A stretch of 64,000 bases of DNA from Gordius sp. MW1 (GCA_964036665.1 OZ038532.1:9806037-9870036); one strand, 5' to 3'; shown: positions 46,571 to 58,787, counted from the stretch's first letter. Program-made: numbers and translations. Notes: a model not told the origin generated them from the letters alone.

Positions 46571-47526
46571 GGGGAGACCGGGGCTAGTCGTAGCCCGGGG
46601 TTACTATTATCTTTGTAATTATTTTTTAAAATAATGATGTTATAAAATTAAAATTTAAACTATATGTGTATTTTTTCATACGGTATAAGCAAAAAAATTT
46701 TGTTGATAAAAATAAAATTTAAAATTTTTATAGAAGAAAAACGGGTTTTTAGGGCTATTAGCCTTGACAAAATTTGTATTTTGCACATAAAATTTTTTGG
46801 CTCTTTATTTTGGACTAATTTATGTTTTATCTTATAAAGGGATATTTTTTATAAAAAAATCAAATGATTAAATTTTTATTCGCAATATAACATGTTAAAT
46901 TATTAATTGTTGCTAAAAATAGGAATCATGGCTAGTCGAGGAGGGGCTAATCGGAGAGGGGCTAATTCTAGCCATTTTATTGGGTCTTACAAATGACAAG
47001 ATTTAAAAAACAAAAATTTTGTTTATAATCCTACTTAGTGTAATTTAGAAAAATTAGAATAGAAATAGACTATATTATACTTAAAAACACGACTAAAAGT
47101 TTTTTTCATTGCAGAATCTGTCTTTTAAGTGTACTTAAGTCAGATTATAATCTTGATCTTGACCCTTTTTTATTATTATAAAAAATACAATGATATTATA
47201 TTTGCATTTTCTATGTTTTTCATAATGTAACAATCTTGTTATTGATTTGAGTTAGCAAACACTATCAAAAAGTGAAAACGTTAGGGTTAATCTTTCCCCT
47301 GAACAGGGCTATAACCAGCCCCAGGCACTTTTAAAATTTCTAAGATTTTTGATTTTTTTAAATTCAATTTATGGAAAAACTATCTAATCACTTTTTTCTC
47401 CGTTTTTTTTCTTATAGTAGAATTAGACTATAAAAATGTATTTCAATAAAAAAATTATAAAAATCTTTATTAGTCTTTTTTTAAAACGATTTAATTTTTT
47501 ATGGCCATTTAGTCCCCGGTCTCCCC
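46571..47526. mobile_element. TA-target DNA element with GGGGAGACCGGGG ends, 956 bp
   Basis: Ends GGGGAGACCGGGGCTAGTCG and TAGTCCCCGGTCTCCCC, each next to TATA. Further internal 'ggctagtcg' and 'gggctaattctagcc' units occur near 46930-46980. No coding recognised. A TA (or TATA) duplication suggests Tc1/mariner-type mobilisation, but this is inferred. Confidence 0.8.
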
Positions 47527-47530
47527 TATA

Positions 47531-48675
47531 CTTTTTTTTAATAAACTGGCCATTCTAATATCAAAGCAGCGTAAAATTTTTTTTTGCATCCCGTCATTTT
47601 TTTAAAACTTTATTATGATATCTTAATTTTAATATAATTCAAAATTAATAATCTTATTTCCTTTATTAAACATTATATTAAATTTCTGTAAAGTAAAAGC
47701 ATAACAGTTTTCAAACAAAATTGTTAACGTATATTTAATTCCTATGGTGATCGATCAATACATCAATACTTTTGTAATTGTAACATATGAACTATTAATT
47801 GACTACAATATCGCCGATGTGGAATAAAAAAAGTGATTTAAACTATTACCTAACTCTATCAATGGCAATACGGGGTTATTTTGTGTAAATCTTAACTAGG
47901 TCGTTGTAATGTGTCATTCAATTTGACGACAATTAATTATGATGAGAACTACGATGCGCCCTTTTCCCTGCTCTTCTGCACCAATCTACATCCAATTTAC
48001 CCACCCACAATTTATAATTGTCAGACTCGCAAATAAATTTATTCTATTTTACGAGAGGGTGCCTAGATCATGTAGCGTTTTTCACAACAAGTCAAGTGAA
48101 AGAAATTAAATATTTAACACAATCAATTTAAACTAACTGTAAGTGTAATGTATTCGAGACAACTATTTACACCTACATGCACACCATAGGCACATGTCGC
48201 AATCACAATGCTGCAATAAAATAAAGTCTTACAGAAGTGTATTTCCCTAATCCCACCTTATAAATAAGTTACACTATTCATAGAGATTAAGGTTATTTAA
48301 ACTAATCACGGGCTAGAACCCGAGAAGGCCGTGGTTAAGGGCAAGTTTTCGAGATTATCAATTGAAATTCAGTAATTTAATTTACAACCTTCATCTCTTT
48401 AGTGAGTATAAAGCATAACCTGTCGTAGTCCTAGTTTGCTTCATCCCCCTATGTCGTAGTCCTAGTTTGCTTCATCCCCCTAATTCAAAAATTTCTTTAA
48501 AATTAAATAAAATTGTGGTTCATTTAAATTAATAGTATTTTGACCCCCTCCTTCTAATCCAAATCCCCGGGCTGATTGTTTAAATGTAAAAATGCTGACA
48601 ACTTCTTAATTAACATTAAAAATAAGATAAAATATTCCTAAAAACAAAATTAATTTGGTCAGTGGATATAAGAAT
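47531..48675. other. Intergenic with a 33-bp direct repeat and a worn MITE
   Basis: 48421-48482 is a tandem pair of TGTCGTAGTCCTAGTTTGCT...CATCCCCCTA. 48480-48570 resembles a decayed G-run MITE core. No gene. Confidence 0.5.
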
Positions 48676-49862
48676 TAGATATCTGCACGGGCGGACGGGC
48701 CATAACCCCGGCTCACGGGCGTGTATGGATGTGAAAGTAAAAAATTTAACGGGCCGAGGTCGGGCGGGTCAAACAAGTTTAATAACGGGCCTTAAATTTT
48801 ATAAACGGCTCTAGAATTTAAAGAATTTAACCGATCACAATCAGGGGAATTTTTTTAAATTTTTCTTAACATATGGATACCTAATTACTATTTAAAATAA
48901 AAAATTTTTGTTAATAAAATATAATTAGAAGACCTTCATCCTTAGATAGAAACATGGGCGTCCCCATAAATGTCGAAAAAAAAAGTTTTCAATGCGAAAA
49001 GCCTCAAAAATTAAAAAATTTTATGTTTTGCCCCCCCCCCTAATCTTTTGAACGTTTCGCCCCCCCCCCCCCCCCTAATCCAAAACCTGGCTACGCCCAT
49101 GGATAGAAATAGTGTTATATTTATTTAATCAATGCACTTATATAGGGAAATATTACACGTCACATTCATTCATCTTGCATCTCGTCTCGTGCTATAATAA
49201 TTCTAACCCTTTTAGACTATTTGCTCCTATTTTATTCTGTTTTTTAATATATGACTACACTTTTATACAACTTATAAAAGTGGCGACTACGTCTAAAACT
49301 AATTACTAATCGTGATATTTATAATGTAATTCAAAATTTATATATAAAATGCTAATTAATTCGATTTAGTATTTTAGAGATTGGAATCTTTATTAAAATT
49401 TGCCTAAATAAAAATTACACTAAAAATGATTGTGTACGCTAAGGGTATGTGATGTGAATATCGGTTACACAAATATTTTTTACGCTTAGCATCCTATGAA
49501 AAATTCTTTTTTAAACCCCCATTTTGTAAATAAAAGCAGGGTATATAATTAAAAATAATGTTGAACAATCACAACATTTGGAGTAATTAATCGAGAAGAA
49601 TAATAATTTTCAAGGATCAAGATGTGGAATATAGTAAAGCCCTTGAAAAATCCACCTTGAACGGATATTTTATTAAAAATAGCAATGAATGTTGCATAAA
49701 TTTTCGTTTTTTGTAGTGAATGCGCCAGGCGTACGTGCAAATCTTGGTGGGGTCTGGGTCTGAAGTGCAAAAAAAATATGGACGGGCTGGGGCGGGCCTG
49801 AAAGTTTTCTAAACTTGTACGGGCGGCTCGAGCTTCTAAAAACGACTCATTGTAGATCTGTA
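48676..49862 (+). mobile_element. hAT-like element (TAGAGATCTGCACGGGC family), worn copy
   Basis: Left end TAGATATCTGCACGGGCGG, right end CATTGTAGATCTGTA; the GGGC-rich subterminal units flank an AT-rich middle. AAGAAT is present next to both ends but the full TSD is unclear. A MITE is inserted at 48953-49101. Confidence 0.7.
48953..49101 (+). mobile_element. G-run MITE, 149 bp, perfect TSD
   Basis: CATGGGCGTCCCC ... CTGGCTACGCCCATG flanked by GATAGAAA (48945-48952, 49102-49109). Nested in the hAT-like element. Confidence 0.93.
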
Positions 49863-50063
49863 AAGAATTTCGAGGGGCGAAAAAGCCCTTAACACCTTTA
49901 TCTAGACGAGGTTGACCGATTGATAATAGACTTGGTAAAGCATATAGCTTAGTATATATTAGCTCTTTGACGCGTCGTCGTTCTATATTTATAACACACA
50001 AAAGATGCTCTGCAAATTTGCTCAACACAGATATTTTTAAAATTGTTGATTGTGGGTGTAAGG
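49863..50063 (-). other. Unclassified stretch, possibly repeated near 58060-58260
   Basis: A minus frame (part of 49549-50079) is open here but passes through the hAT-like end and a MITE, so it is not a gene. 'agacgaggtt', 'gatt' and 'agacttagtatat'-like words recur at 58070-58125. Confidence 0.3.
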
Positions 50064-50220
50064 CCATGGGCGAAGCCAAGGGGGGCAGGGAGGGGCGGCT
50101 GCCCCCTCTAAATCCATTTTTTTTTGAAATTTATTAAAATTATGGCTAAAATTTCAAAAAATATCATTTTATCCCTCCCTAAATTACTATTGCCCCCCTC
50201 TAATTGCTGGCTATGCCCAT
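50064..50220 (+). mobile_element. G-run MITE, GGGGCGG subfamily
   Basis: CATGGGCGAAGCCAAGG ... TGCTGGCTATGCCCATG with the full subfamily core. Flanks both contain TGTGGGT but are out of register. Confidence 0.82.
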
Positions 50221-52157
50221 GTGTGGGTAAAGTATATGATTAGAAATCAAACCCATAGTAAATTTATATCGAATCGGGGCAAGCCCTCCATTAACGAATT
50301 ATTTTACTCGGAACAAGAAAACCAGTTGAACAATTTAAATAAAATTGCCAAAGTAACGTTAATTTGCGCTGTTTATAAATTATTTATAAATGATGACCTT
50401 TGTGAACGAACACAATTATTCACTTAACTATCACGCCATCTCGCAACTCTTGCTTCTTCTTGGCACACAACACTCTTTACTTAAATGAATAAGATATTAA
50501 TTATTATTATTATAAGTGAGTAAAAATTTGTAGCCTTCCTTCCAACATTTTCACTTTGCATATGCATGTGGTGAGAAAAAAATTAAAAGTAAAAGTTGCT
50601 TGTTTTATAGGGGAAAGAGAGGAAAATTTTTACAGTTCATTTAGAACTAATTTTAATCAGCCGGGAAGTTTATTTTGATGGAGGAAAGGGAACACGAACC
50701 ACTTCATCCGTAAAAGGGTGGATTAAAGTGGAAAAAGTCCTTAGGAAAACTTTCCGCTACAATTAACACACATGGTTTCCCCATTTAGGTAAACCTAATT
50801 GCGCTACTTATACTTTATATAAACATGATCCTGCCAGTTCATTTCTAATATGTACGCTAAATAACGGTTCACATAAAGCAATATTTTTTTAAAGTTTTCA
50901 ACTAGTCTAAATATTCCTTGATGGATACATACTTACAACAAGGTCCTTAGATTTTTAAAGCGCCGTTGCAATTTAATAATTTAATATTATTAGATTTTAT
51001 AACAAGAGTTTTGTCTAAATATATTTGCCTAAAATTTTAACACCATTTAAGATAAGAAGTGCCACTATGAAAATCATAAATTGTCCTAAAACACTTTAAA
51101 AGGCCAAGTATTGATAAATTTAACAGCTATAAATTGCTATCACATTTTATTTCAAGAATACACTAAGTCTCTATAAGTTTCATTAGACAAAATAATTAAT
51201 TACCAGGAATACACTACCATGAAAAATGATTGAAACTTTATATTCGGCCAAATCAATTTCATTTGCTGCTAAAATATATATTTCGGTGCAAAATGATAAC
51301 TTTTATTAAATCAATAAAGTTTTTGAAATATATAGTAGTTTTTTCATTAAAAAATACTTTAGGGATTGGCTTGTGGTAGAAATTGACAAATCACTGTATC
51401 GCTTTTATACTACCTCCGTGATCAGAATATTAATTAACCTGTCCATTTTGTATCAATAGTTGTTGTGCTGCTAATAATTTTACTATGCCCCATCCCGGTA
51501 AACTAATCCATTTTTAAACCTTTCTTACTATTTGTAAAACTATATGCAACTTAACGGATTTTTTTGTACAATTTATTAGTTTTATATTGATTTTTGGAAG
51601 CGTTCGGTTTGGCGTTATTTTGTTTTAAGCGCGCGACCTACCAAAGATCACAACCACGAGCGCATTTGCCTCATAAATTCTTGATAATAATAATAATAAT
51701 AATTTGTCCCGCAATAAAAAAAACAGAATTCCTTCTCGGGGTCGGAATGTGGAAGCTTCACATTAACAGATATCATTATTTTAGTTAATAAGATAATTTC
51801 ACCTTTGGCCATCAACCCACTTCCCCCTTCCCTTTTTATTTTCTCCAAATTTATGATGACCAAATCAAAAGACAGCTATGCGATGCCCTGTCTGGTCAAA
51901 GCAACAGAGGACATTAATAATATTAATTTTAACAGGCGAGGGGTTTACTTAAATTCTACAATCTATTTTGTGTTACGTAATATTTTCTCTTTGACAACCG
52001 AGCACGATAAAGTGAGCTATTTTATTTGTAAACTAGAAATATGTCTGGCATTTTGTATAGTAACGAAAATTTTTGGCTAATAAATGCACGTTCAATTTCT
52101 GAAATTTAATTTAGAGGCAATATGGTATAATTTTATTAAACAAAATGAATGGAAGTC
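50221..52157. other. Long intergenic stretch with a small AAT microsatellite
   Basis: (AAT)n at 51684-51703. ORFs at 50221-50427, 51594-51788 and 51805-52080 have no recognisable features. No gene supported. Confidence 0.4.
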
Positions 52158-52315
52158 ATGGGCGTAGCCAGGAGGAGGCGGGGGGGCGACGAAATTTTTT
52201 TTTTTTCACTGCAAAAACCCTTAAAAATTAAAAAATTTAGGTTTTGCCCCCCCCCTGATTGAACTTTTAAACCTTTCGCCCCCCCCCCCTAATCCAAAAC
52301 CTGGTTACGCCCATG
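52158..52315 (+). mobile_element. G-run MITE, long-AT subfamily
   Basis: CATGGGCGTAGCCAGG ... CCTGGTTACGCCCATG; flanks ATGGAAGT and GTAGAAGT agree at 6 of 8. Confidence 0.85.
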
Positions 52316-52429
52316 GTAGAAGTCATGAAGTAAATAACATTATCACATTCCATTTATTATTAGTGTTACTTAATTTTAAGTTCATAAATAAAAAGGGTAA
52401 AATAGTTAAAAAGATTTAATTATTATTAA

Positions 52430-53035
52430 CCCTCGAGAGCACAAGTGGGGTCTCACAGACCCCACGATAGTTACAAACTTGAATAAAAAACGCATTTCAA
52501 AACGAATTGATCTGGCCTTTTCAGTAGTCCATTATTTTATCAAAAACTAGGTTTGGGTAAAATTTTATAAGTTTTGGTCCATTACTTTTGGAGTTATAGC
52601 ATTTTGGGGTCCTGTGGACCCCACATATGCCCTCACGTAAGTTTTTTTCTATTGGAAAAAATGTATGTATTTTTTTTCGTTTGATGATATCTTTTACAAT
52701 TTGTGTTTTTAATACATTTTGAACATTCTTTTAATAAAAAATCACGTTTATTTTGATTTATTTCATAATATATGATGTTGAGAGACAAATTTAGGAGAGG
52801 CATTTTAATTTTAAGAAAAAAAAGGTGACTTCAGAAAAATGTTAATAACTTTGGTAATATTATTTAACTGTTCCTCAAAAATTATATTTATGATTAAGAG
52901 TCTTCACCTAACATAAATTCAAAATTTGAGTTGTTTTTAATTAATAGTTTTAAAATTATAAGCAGTTAAAAAATGGGGTCAAATAGACCCCACCTGTGCT
53001 CTCGCGTTCGGGATTTTGAGGAATGCTCTCGAGGG
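52430..53035. mobile_element. piggyBac-like MITE with three GGGGTC/GACCCC hairpins, 606 bp
   Basis: CCCTCGAGAGCAC at the left and GCTCTCGAGGG at the right, bounded by TTAA (52426-52429, 53036-53039): the CCCT start and TTAA duplication typical of piggyBac. Inside are GTGGGGTCTCACAGACCCCAC, GGGGTCCTGTGGACCCCAC and GGGGTCAAATAGACCCCAC, near 52447, 52609 and 52976, the outer two beside 'gtgctctcg' repeats. Non-coding. Confidence 0.92.
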
Positions 53036-53336
53036 TTAATAATTTTTCGCTTTGTAATTAATGATCATCATTGAATAACTTAACGCTAAGTTCTAGTATG
53101 TGCTTAATTGCATTGCATCTAAAAATCGTAAAATGAATTAGCTGTATTGCATTAATGGTTACCACCAGCAACACGCTCCTGTCTGCTTTTTAATTTAATT
53201 ACCCCATTAAGGTATAAAATGCACAGAGCATAACAAATTGCAAAATTAATCACTCGTCTCATTCAAGCTTTTAGCCAGTGTACTAGGCTTTATATTTGAT
53301 ATAAAATTCCCATTTGAATACTAAAATATAAGCACT

Positions 53337-53467
53337 CATGGGCGTACCCATGTTTTGAATTGGGGGGGGGGGGCGAAACGTTTAAAAGTTTATTTAGAGG
53401 GGGCAAAACATATTTTTTTTTAATTAAGTTTTTGCATTTTCTTCGTAAATTAGGGGGGTACGCCCAT
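53337..53467 (-). mobile_element. G-run MITE, reverse
   Basis: CATGGGCGTACCC ... GGTACGCCCAT with 'gcgaaacgtttaaaagttta' and 'ggggcaaaacatatttttt'. Confidence 0.78.
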
Positions 53468-53687
53468 TTAATTCTAAGCATGCGTTTTTACATATTAAAA
53501 ACTTTCCGTTACAAGCACTTTATGCACGATTTGAAATCAAGGTGATTAAATGCGAATAAGGTTCTGCATTTAAAAACTTTTAATATTCAAATTTTTAAAG
53601 CATAAATAGTGTACAATCTAAGGTTCACAAATTAGAGGAGACATTTTCCACCACTACATTGTATGTATGGGTATATCTGAAATTAGG

Positions 53688-53804
53688 CATGGGCGTAGCC
53701 AAGGGGAGGCAGGGAGGGGCGGCTGTCCCTCCTCTAAATCAAAAAACTTAATATAAATATGGGTGAAATTTCAAAAAATTAGCATTTGGCCCCCTATGCC
53801 CATG
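53688..53804 (+). mobile_element. G-run MITE, 117 bp, perfect TSD
   Basis: CATGGGCGTAGCCAAGG ... GCCCCCTATGCCCATG flanked by AAATTAGG (53680-53687, 53805-53812). Shortened by an internal deletion near the right end. Confidence 0.93.
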
Positions 53805-53915
53805 AAATTAGGTATTCCTAAATTTCAATTGAATTCCTAGTTCTTTGGTCGAACCAAATAATATGCTTATAAGCATTAGTATCATTAAATATCAAAATTG
53901 TAATAGCTTAGTAGT

Positions 53916-54080
53916 CATGGGAGTACCCAGGTTTTGAATTAGAGGGGGGCAAAACGTTTAAAAGTTCATTTAGAGGGGGGCAAAACATAAATTTTTTTAA
54001 TTTTTCAATGTTTTTGCATTGAATTTTTTTTCCCGTAAATTAAGGCGGGGCAGCCGCCCCCCCCCCTGCGTACGCCCATG
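53916..54080 (-). mobile_element. G-run MITE, 165 bp, perfect TSD
   Basis: CATGGGAGTACCCAGG ... TGCGTACGCCCATG flanked by TTAGTAGT (53908-53915, 54081-54088). Confidence 0.93.
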
Positions 54081-54088
54081 TTAGTAGT

Positions 54089-55619
54089 TAAAACTAATCA
54101 TTCATTAATCATTTTAACCTCCCACATCTGATTCTGAACTGGGCACCTAGGTTTGATTTATAACTAAAACACTAATTGCTTTCAACAACAGAACTAATAT
54201 TCTAGAAAGTTTTTGAACACATATAATCTCATACATAATTGCACAGAGGAATAGAGGTATAAGCATTTGGTTGAGGAAACAAAGATACATGATAGCTTAG
54301 CAAAAATGAGGTTGTTGGTTAGGGCAAAATGGAATGAGAAAGATGATTATTTCCCCCTTTTCATAGCTAAGCTCAGATTAAGACAATTAAATGTTTCAGC
54401 TGTCCATTCTGGCGAGTATTCTGTATACGCTGTGTAATTAATTAACATCCTTAATTCATTATAAACCCCAGTCTGCTCTCTCTTAACAGGGCGAGGTAAG
54501 AGTGTAATTTAAATTAATTTACTTTGGCCCGCCTTATATAACACATTTTATTATTTAACAATGGGCATTATATCATATTAAGCTTTAGTGTGGTGTTCAA
54601 TCAAAGGAAATAAGCCTATATATTATAACAGTAACAATTCTTCACAATAGCCGTTATTGATTATATAGCAAGATCCATAGCGAATACACTGCACCGAACA
54701 GACCGAGACTGACTGAGTAACTGAATTTTAAGTTTTCTCCTTTATTTGTTTTAGCCGCAACGCATCGGAATCAACAATTGTTCATAAAAGCGAAGGATTG
54801 GCTTACCACTACCACACTACCCTTCCTATTCCCTTTCCAAACTAAACATAAATTAGTCATTGATTAACCTATTCACACTTTTATTTACCACCAGTTCTGC
54901 ATATATATTTGCATTAATATGATTTAAAGCGATAAATTATCACGGGAAAATAAAAATCGAGAATTCTTGAGAAAGATAGAGGCTTGGTGTCAGTTAGTCA
55001 CTTCGTTCAGCTTGGGGGAGAGATATCATGCGACCTTCCATTTCTAACAACATAGATATAAAATAGTAAAATGACAACAATATTTTTCACATCACCTCCT
55101 TCCCTCCCCCCCCCCCCCTCCTAACCTCTCCATAGTAAATTTATAATAAACTAATACGACCTCCGCCCCCCCCCCCCTTCCTTAACCTAATACTACCATT
55201 CCACAGTTGTCGCTCGTTATATTGCTTAAACTTGACTCGCAATTTTCACATGTTAATTTTATCGAAAGAGCAGCTATTATTTTTCAAACTTTGCTATAGT
55301 TGCCGCCAACCCCGTTCCATTCAACAATAACAAAGAATCCTCAAAAAAATTGATCAATCGAAATTTGATATCTGCTCCTGAAGAAATCCAATTTTCACCT
55401 CTCATCATCCCCTCTGCACCGCACCCCTTGTTTCTCTGGCATTTTACATATCGTTCCCCTAATTAATTTACCGATACACCAATAGATATAGGGGCAATAT
55501 AATATTTTTCTGCGAGCGAGCGAGAAAGTAAAGGAAGGGGACTGATGCCTGTTGCTTTTGGCAAGATTTACTTTATTATTTCGCCCAAACCCAATATTAA
55601 TTTTTAAATATATCAATCA
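54089..55619. other. Intergenic, possible upstream region of the 55620 gene; C tracts
   Basis: Free of the common repeats. Poly-C tracts with 'cctaacct' neighbours at 55095-55135 and 55160-55190. A TTTTAG border at 54749-54754 could mark an upstream non-coding exon, but no promoter element is clear. Confidence 0.35.
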
Positions 55620-56613
55620 ATGGCATCGGAGGGTGCGAATTTAGATGGAAATTGTGCGGATATTTATAAAACAAAATCGAGCATCGATAGCGGTTACTAT
55701 GACGCCCCTTCCCTCGTTTCATCGTCTACTAGGTCTTCCTCAACATCAATCCTATCATTCTCCGGACCCGAAAGTGAAAGTCATAAAATATCCCAAAACA
55801 TCATTTCGGATGAGCAACATTATGGAGTCAGGAATGAAAGTAGTAGAGATTTGCTGAAACACGTTGGTAAAACGATGCCCGATATTGATTGGAAATTGTT
55901 AGAAACTCACCTGAAAGTATCCCAATTAGAAAATGACCTTCCAAGTTATATGGTAAGAAAAGCATTTTTACCATATTTTTCCCCCTCTTTTTATATGCTA
56001 TATTACGATTAAACGTGTAAATTAATTGTTAGATTCTCGCCCCTTGGTTTGGCTAATTAGATTGTAGTAAATATATGTGTGTAAAGCAAAAAAATTATCC
56101 AGAATTTGATTCGAAAGGGCGAAAAGTTCTATTAAGGTTTGGAGGAAGGGCATTTTTAAATTGATTATATAAAATAAGCGGGGGGGGGGGGGGAGGAGGA
56201 AGGCAGCTTTGGCTTGTCTCCTCTTGGTTGCGTTTTGGTTATAAATTTATTTCCGGTCATGCCCATCCATCCAAATTTGTCAAAATTACTTTTTTTATAA
56301 ATAAACTTTATGCTATTTTATATATCTGTAAAAATTAGTTTTTAGTTCTAAGAAACTTATTTGAATGCCGCAAAAAACTGAGTTTTTCGTCTATTAATAG
56401 TTAATACTAACTTATATCTGCAGGTTCAAATAAGAACCTTGAATAGCCAATGCAAATTTTAATATTTTATGCGGCGAGAACAAGAGTTATTTTGTTTTTA
56501 TATGAAAACCTAAAATCAAAATTAAAGTTTAGATTGGCAAAAAAAGCTTCATCGACCATTTTGTCAGGAATGACATATTGGAAGATGATGAGAGCGATAT
56601 ACAAAAAATTTGA
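55620..56613 (+). CDS. Probable two-exon gene, unknown serine-rich protein (137 residues)
   Basis: Exon 1 (55620-55952) opens with ATG and gives 111 codons up to a strong donor (ATG|GTAAGAAAAG, phase 0). I propose exon 2 at 56533-56613, after AAAGTTTAG, which continues the frame with IGKKSFIDHFVRNDILEDDE and SDIQKI then TGA, 43 bp before AATAAA. The N-terminal half is rich in Ser/Thr (SSSTRSSSTS near 34-43) and holds SSIDSGYYD; DSG recalls beta-TrCP phosphodegrons such as that of I-kappa-B, but the expected second serine spacing is not met. The middle block DLLKHVGKTMPDIDWKLLET is probably helical and the C terminus is acidic. No known domain is recognised. An alternative acceptor at 56424 (CTGCAG|GTTC) would end after 12 codons. 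Existence of exon 1 is fairly secure; the exon 2 choice is inference. Confidence 0.55.
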
Positions 56614-56655
56614 CCTGATAATATGCGTTCAAAAATTGATATAAATAATTTTTCA

Positions 56656-56661
56656 ATAAAT
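56656..56661 (+). terminator. AATAAA polyadenylation signal after the 55620 gene
   Basis: AATAAA 43 bp after the proposed stop, with a second one at 56669-56674. It supports, but does not prove, the proposed last exon. Confidence 0.5.
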
Positions 56662-56674
56662 AATTTATAATAAA

Positions 56675-58674
56675 TGCGTTATGGTGTGCCCGTTACCCTT
56701 AAATCACTAGTTAAATTTCTGCGCAGTAATTATTTTGTCACAAATGAATACAATTTTTGCACACTGTGTTGTGTGTAGTGTAGTGTGAGTAAAACGTGCC
56801 TGAGAAAAATTAATGAGAAATCACAAATATAAGAGAAATCGGCATTTGACGATGAACAGGACAACAGATCAGATGAGGGGAGATCGTCATATATAATGGC
56901 AATAGTAGTAATAATAATAATTAGGTTAATGGTAATGCGTTTAATGTTTCAACAGCTAGGATAAAAGTCCGAGTTGACCCTTATCGCTTATTTCCATCAT
57001 GGTTCAATTATCTTTAAACGATTTTCTCTCCCGCCCCCCCCCCCCTTTTAATGCCTTCATGTCTGCGTATTTGGAAATTCGGTTTTTTTGTTATGTTACA
57101 TATTGATAAAAATAAGAATTCTTTGTCTTTAGATAAAGTGACCATTTTGCCCTTGGATTCTTGCAATAATTTTTTGCACTTCCAATTGGAATACATAAAT
57201 TAAGAGTAGAGTGGGAGGAAAAGGGAAATGCATGTTGCAATTGCAGAGCATGACATGGCATGGATACAAATTAAATAACTTTGGTGAGAAATTCTCAACG
57301 GAGGCATTGTCGTAGAGTTTATAAGAAATTATTTCACTCATTCTTAACTTTATTGTAAAGTGCGTTAAGTCTTTCTACTTTACTTACTATTCTATTATGT
57401 AGAGACACTTTTAATGGTTTCCGCATATACCAACTACTCTTTAAGGATATTAGGTAAATGTCTTGGATGTGGGGGTGGGGGGAGGATACTGAATTAATTA
57501 TAAAAATAATAGTAAGTTATATATAATGGGTCCTCCAGTCCAGCCCTTTTCAAAGTAAAAACCTTTTTACTCGCATATTGACAGCACAGCACAGATTATG
57601 TATGTAAATTAGAAATGCGACAAGAATGTAAGGCAAAAAGGCAAGTTATAATTTTATATATTCGAGTGTCTTTAATTTTTCAGATGTAAGGTTGTGTTTA
57701 GTTTATAGAGAATCAAGCAGAATGTTAAATCATGTTTTGAAAAAAATTTTTTTTTTTAAATTATTAGATCCGACAGAAAAAAATACTAAGAATATATATT
57801 ATTACAGGAAACAAAAAAGTAAAAACATGTATTTGTCAATTTAAATGGTTTTACAACCTTTATAGATTTCCCTTCTAGCTAATTTAACCAGTAAATTGCT
57901 ATAAATATAATTTCAATTTGAGGGCATGCCAAAAATTGCTATCGTGTTATAAATACTAATTGTTAAATAAGATAAATATTATTCAATTTAATTATATTTC
58001 CTCGTATTATTTCTAATTTTTTAGCAAAATCCACACTGAATAATTACCGAACAAAACCTTGATTGCTAATAGACGAGGTTTTTAGACTGATTAAGTTGAG
58101 CTTTGAGAGCAAAAGACTTAGTATATTCCTTCAAAAAAAGTAAAAAAAAAGTTGTGTGTGCATAAATTGAGAAAGATGATAAAGATATTGCCGTATGATA
58201 TATGAGAGATAAAAGCCGAGCAAGGCCTTTTTCGCCTCTCGATCTGCAAAAAAGATTGCTAATTATATTCATATACAGCTCCCTTTTTGCCTCAATCCCT
58301 TCTAAGTGTGCTCACAAATAGTTATGCTTTTATATGCATAATATTCACTTTCGGCCACTAATGTAATCCCCACAGACCTAGCACGGATTACTTGATTTGA
58401 TGCCATTCCCCATGGGAACTTTTCACTCTTTCGTCCACTCCCTTGCAAATGACCACAAACTTTGAACGTTGGATATCAACATAGTCTGGTTACGTCTTAT
58501 TCTCCGATGGGCTAATTTGATTAAGACCTCATTAAATAACTACGTACATTGGGTGGGGCCGCTTAATTAGATTCAAATATTCGACAAATGCTTTGATGCC
58601 TATTATTTTTGTTATTAATAATAAGGGTGGCAATCAGTATAAATTCGTGATAGTCGACCGACATAAAAAAAATT
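56675..58674. other. Long intergenic stretch, no gene recognised
   Basis: Contains (AAT)n at 56909-56922 and a poly-C tract at 57033-57046. Small ORFs on the minus strand at 57014-57341 and 58066-58272 are not protein-like. A possible relation of 58060-58260 to 49863-50000 is noted in the findings. Confidence 0.4.
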
Positions 58675-58787
58675 GTTTAATAAAAAAAACCTTAAAAAAT
58701 AAAAAAAAATTATGTTCCCCCCCTCTCCCTAACTGAACTTAAGGCATTTTTGCCCCCCCCCCTAATCCAAAAACTGGGTACGCTCAG
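58675..58787 (+). mobile_element. G-run MITE, 5'-truncated
   Basis: Core 'aaaaaaaccttaaaaaat', two poly-C tracts and the end AACTGGGTACGCTCAG. Confidence 0.65.

Noticed and set aside
49549-50079. Longest ORF in the window (176 codons, minus strand)
   Set aside because: It runs across a hAT-like element end, unclassified sequence and the left end of a G-run MITE, so it cannot be an ancestral gene.
55620-55952. Naming the serine-rich exon an I-kappa-B homologue because of its DSG motif
   Set aside because: The DSG-x-x-S spacing is not met, and no ankyrin repeats follow.
56450-56644. 64-codon + ORF as the continuation of the 55620 gene
   Set aside because: It is in a different frame from the phase-0 join; the proposed exon at 56533 has a good acceptor, acidic protein-like product and stop near the polyadenylation signal.
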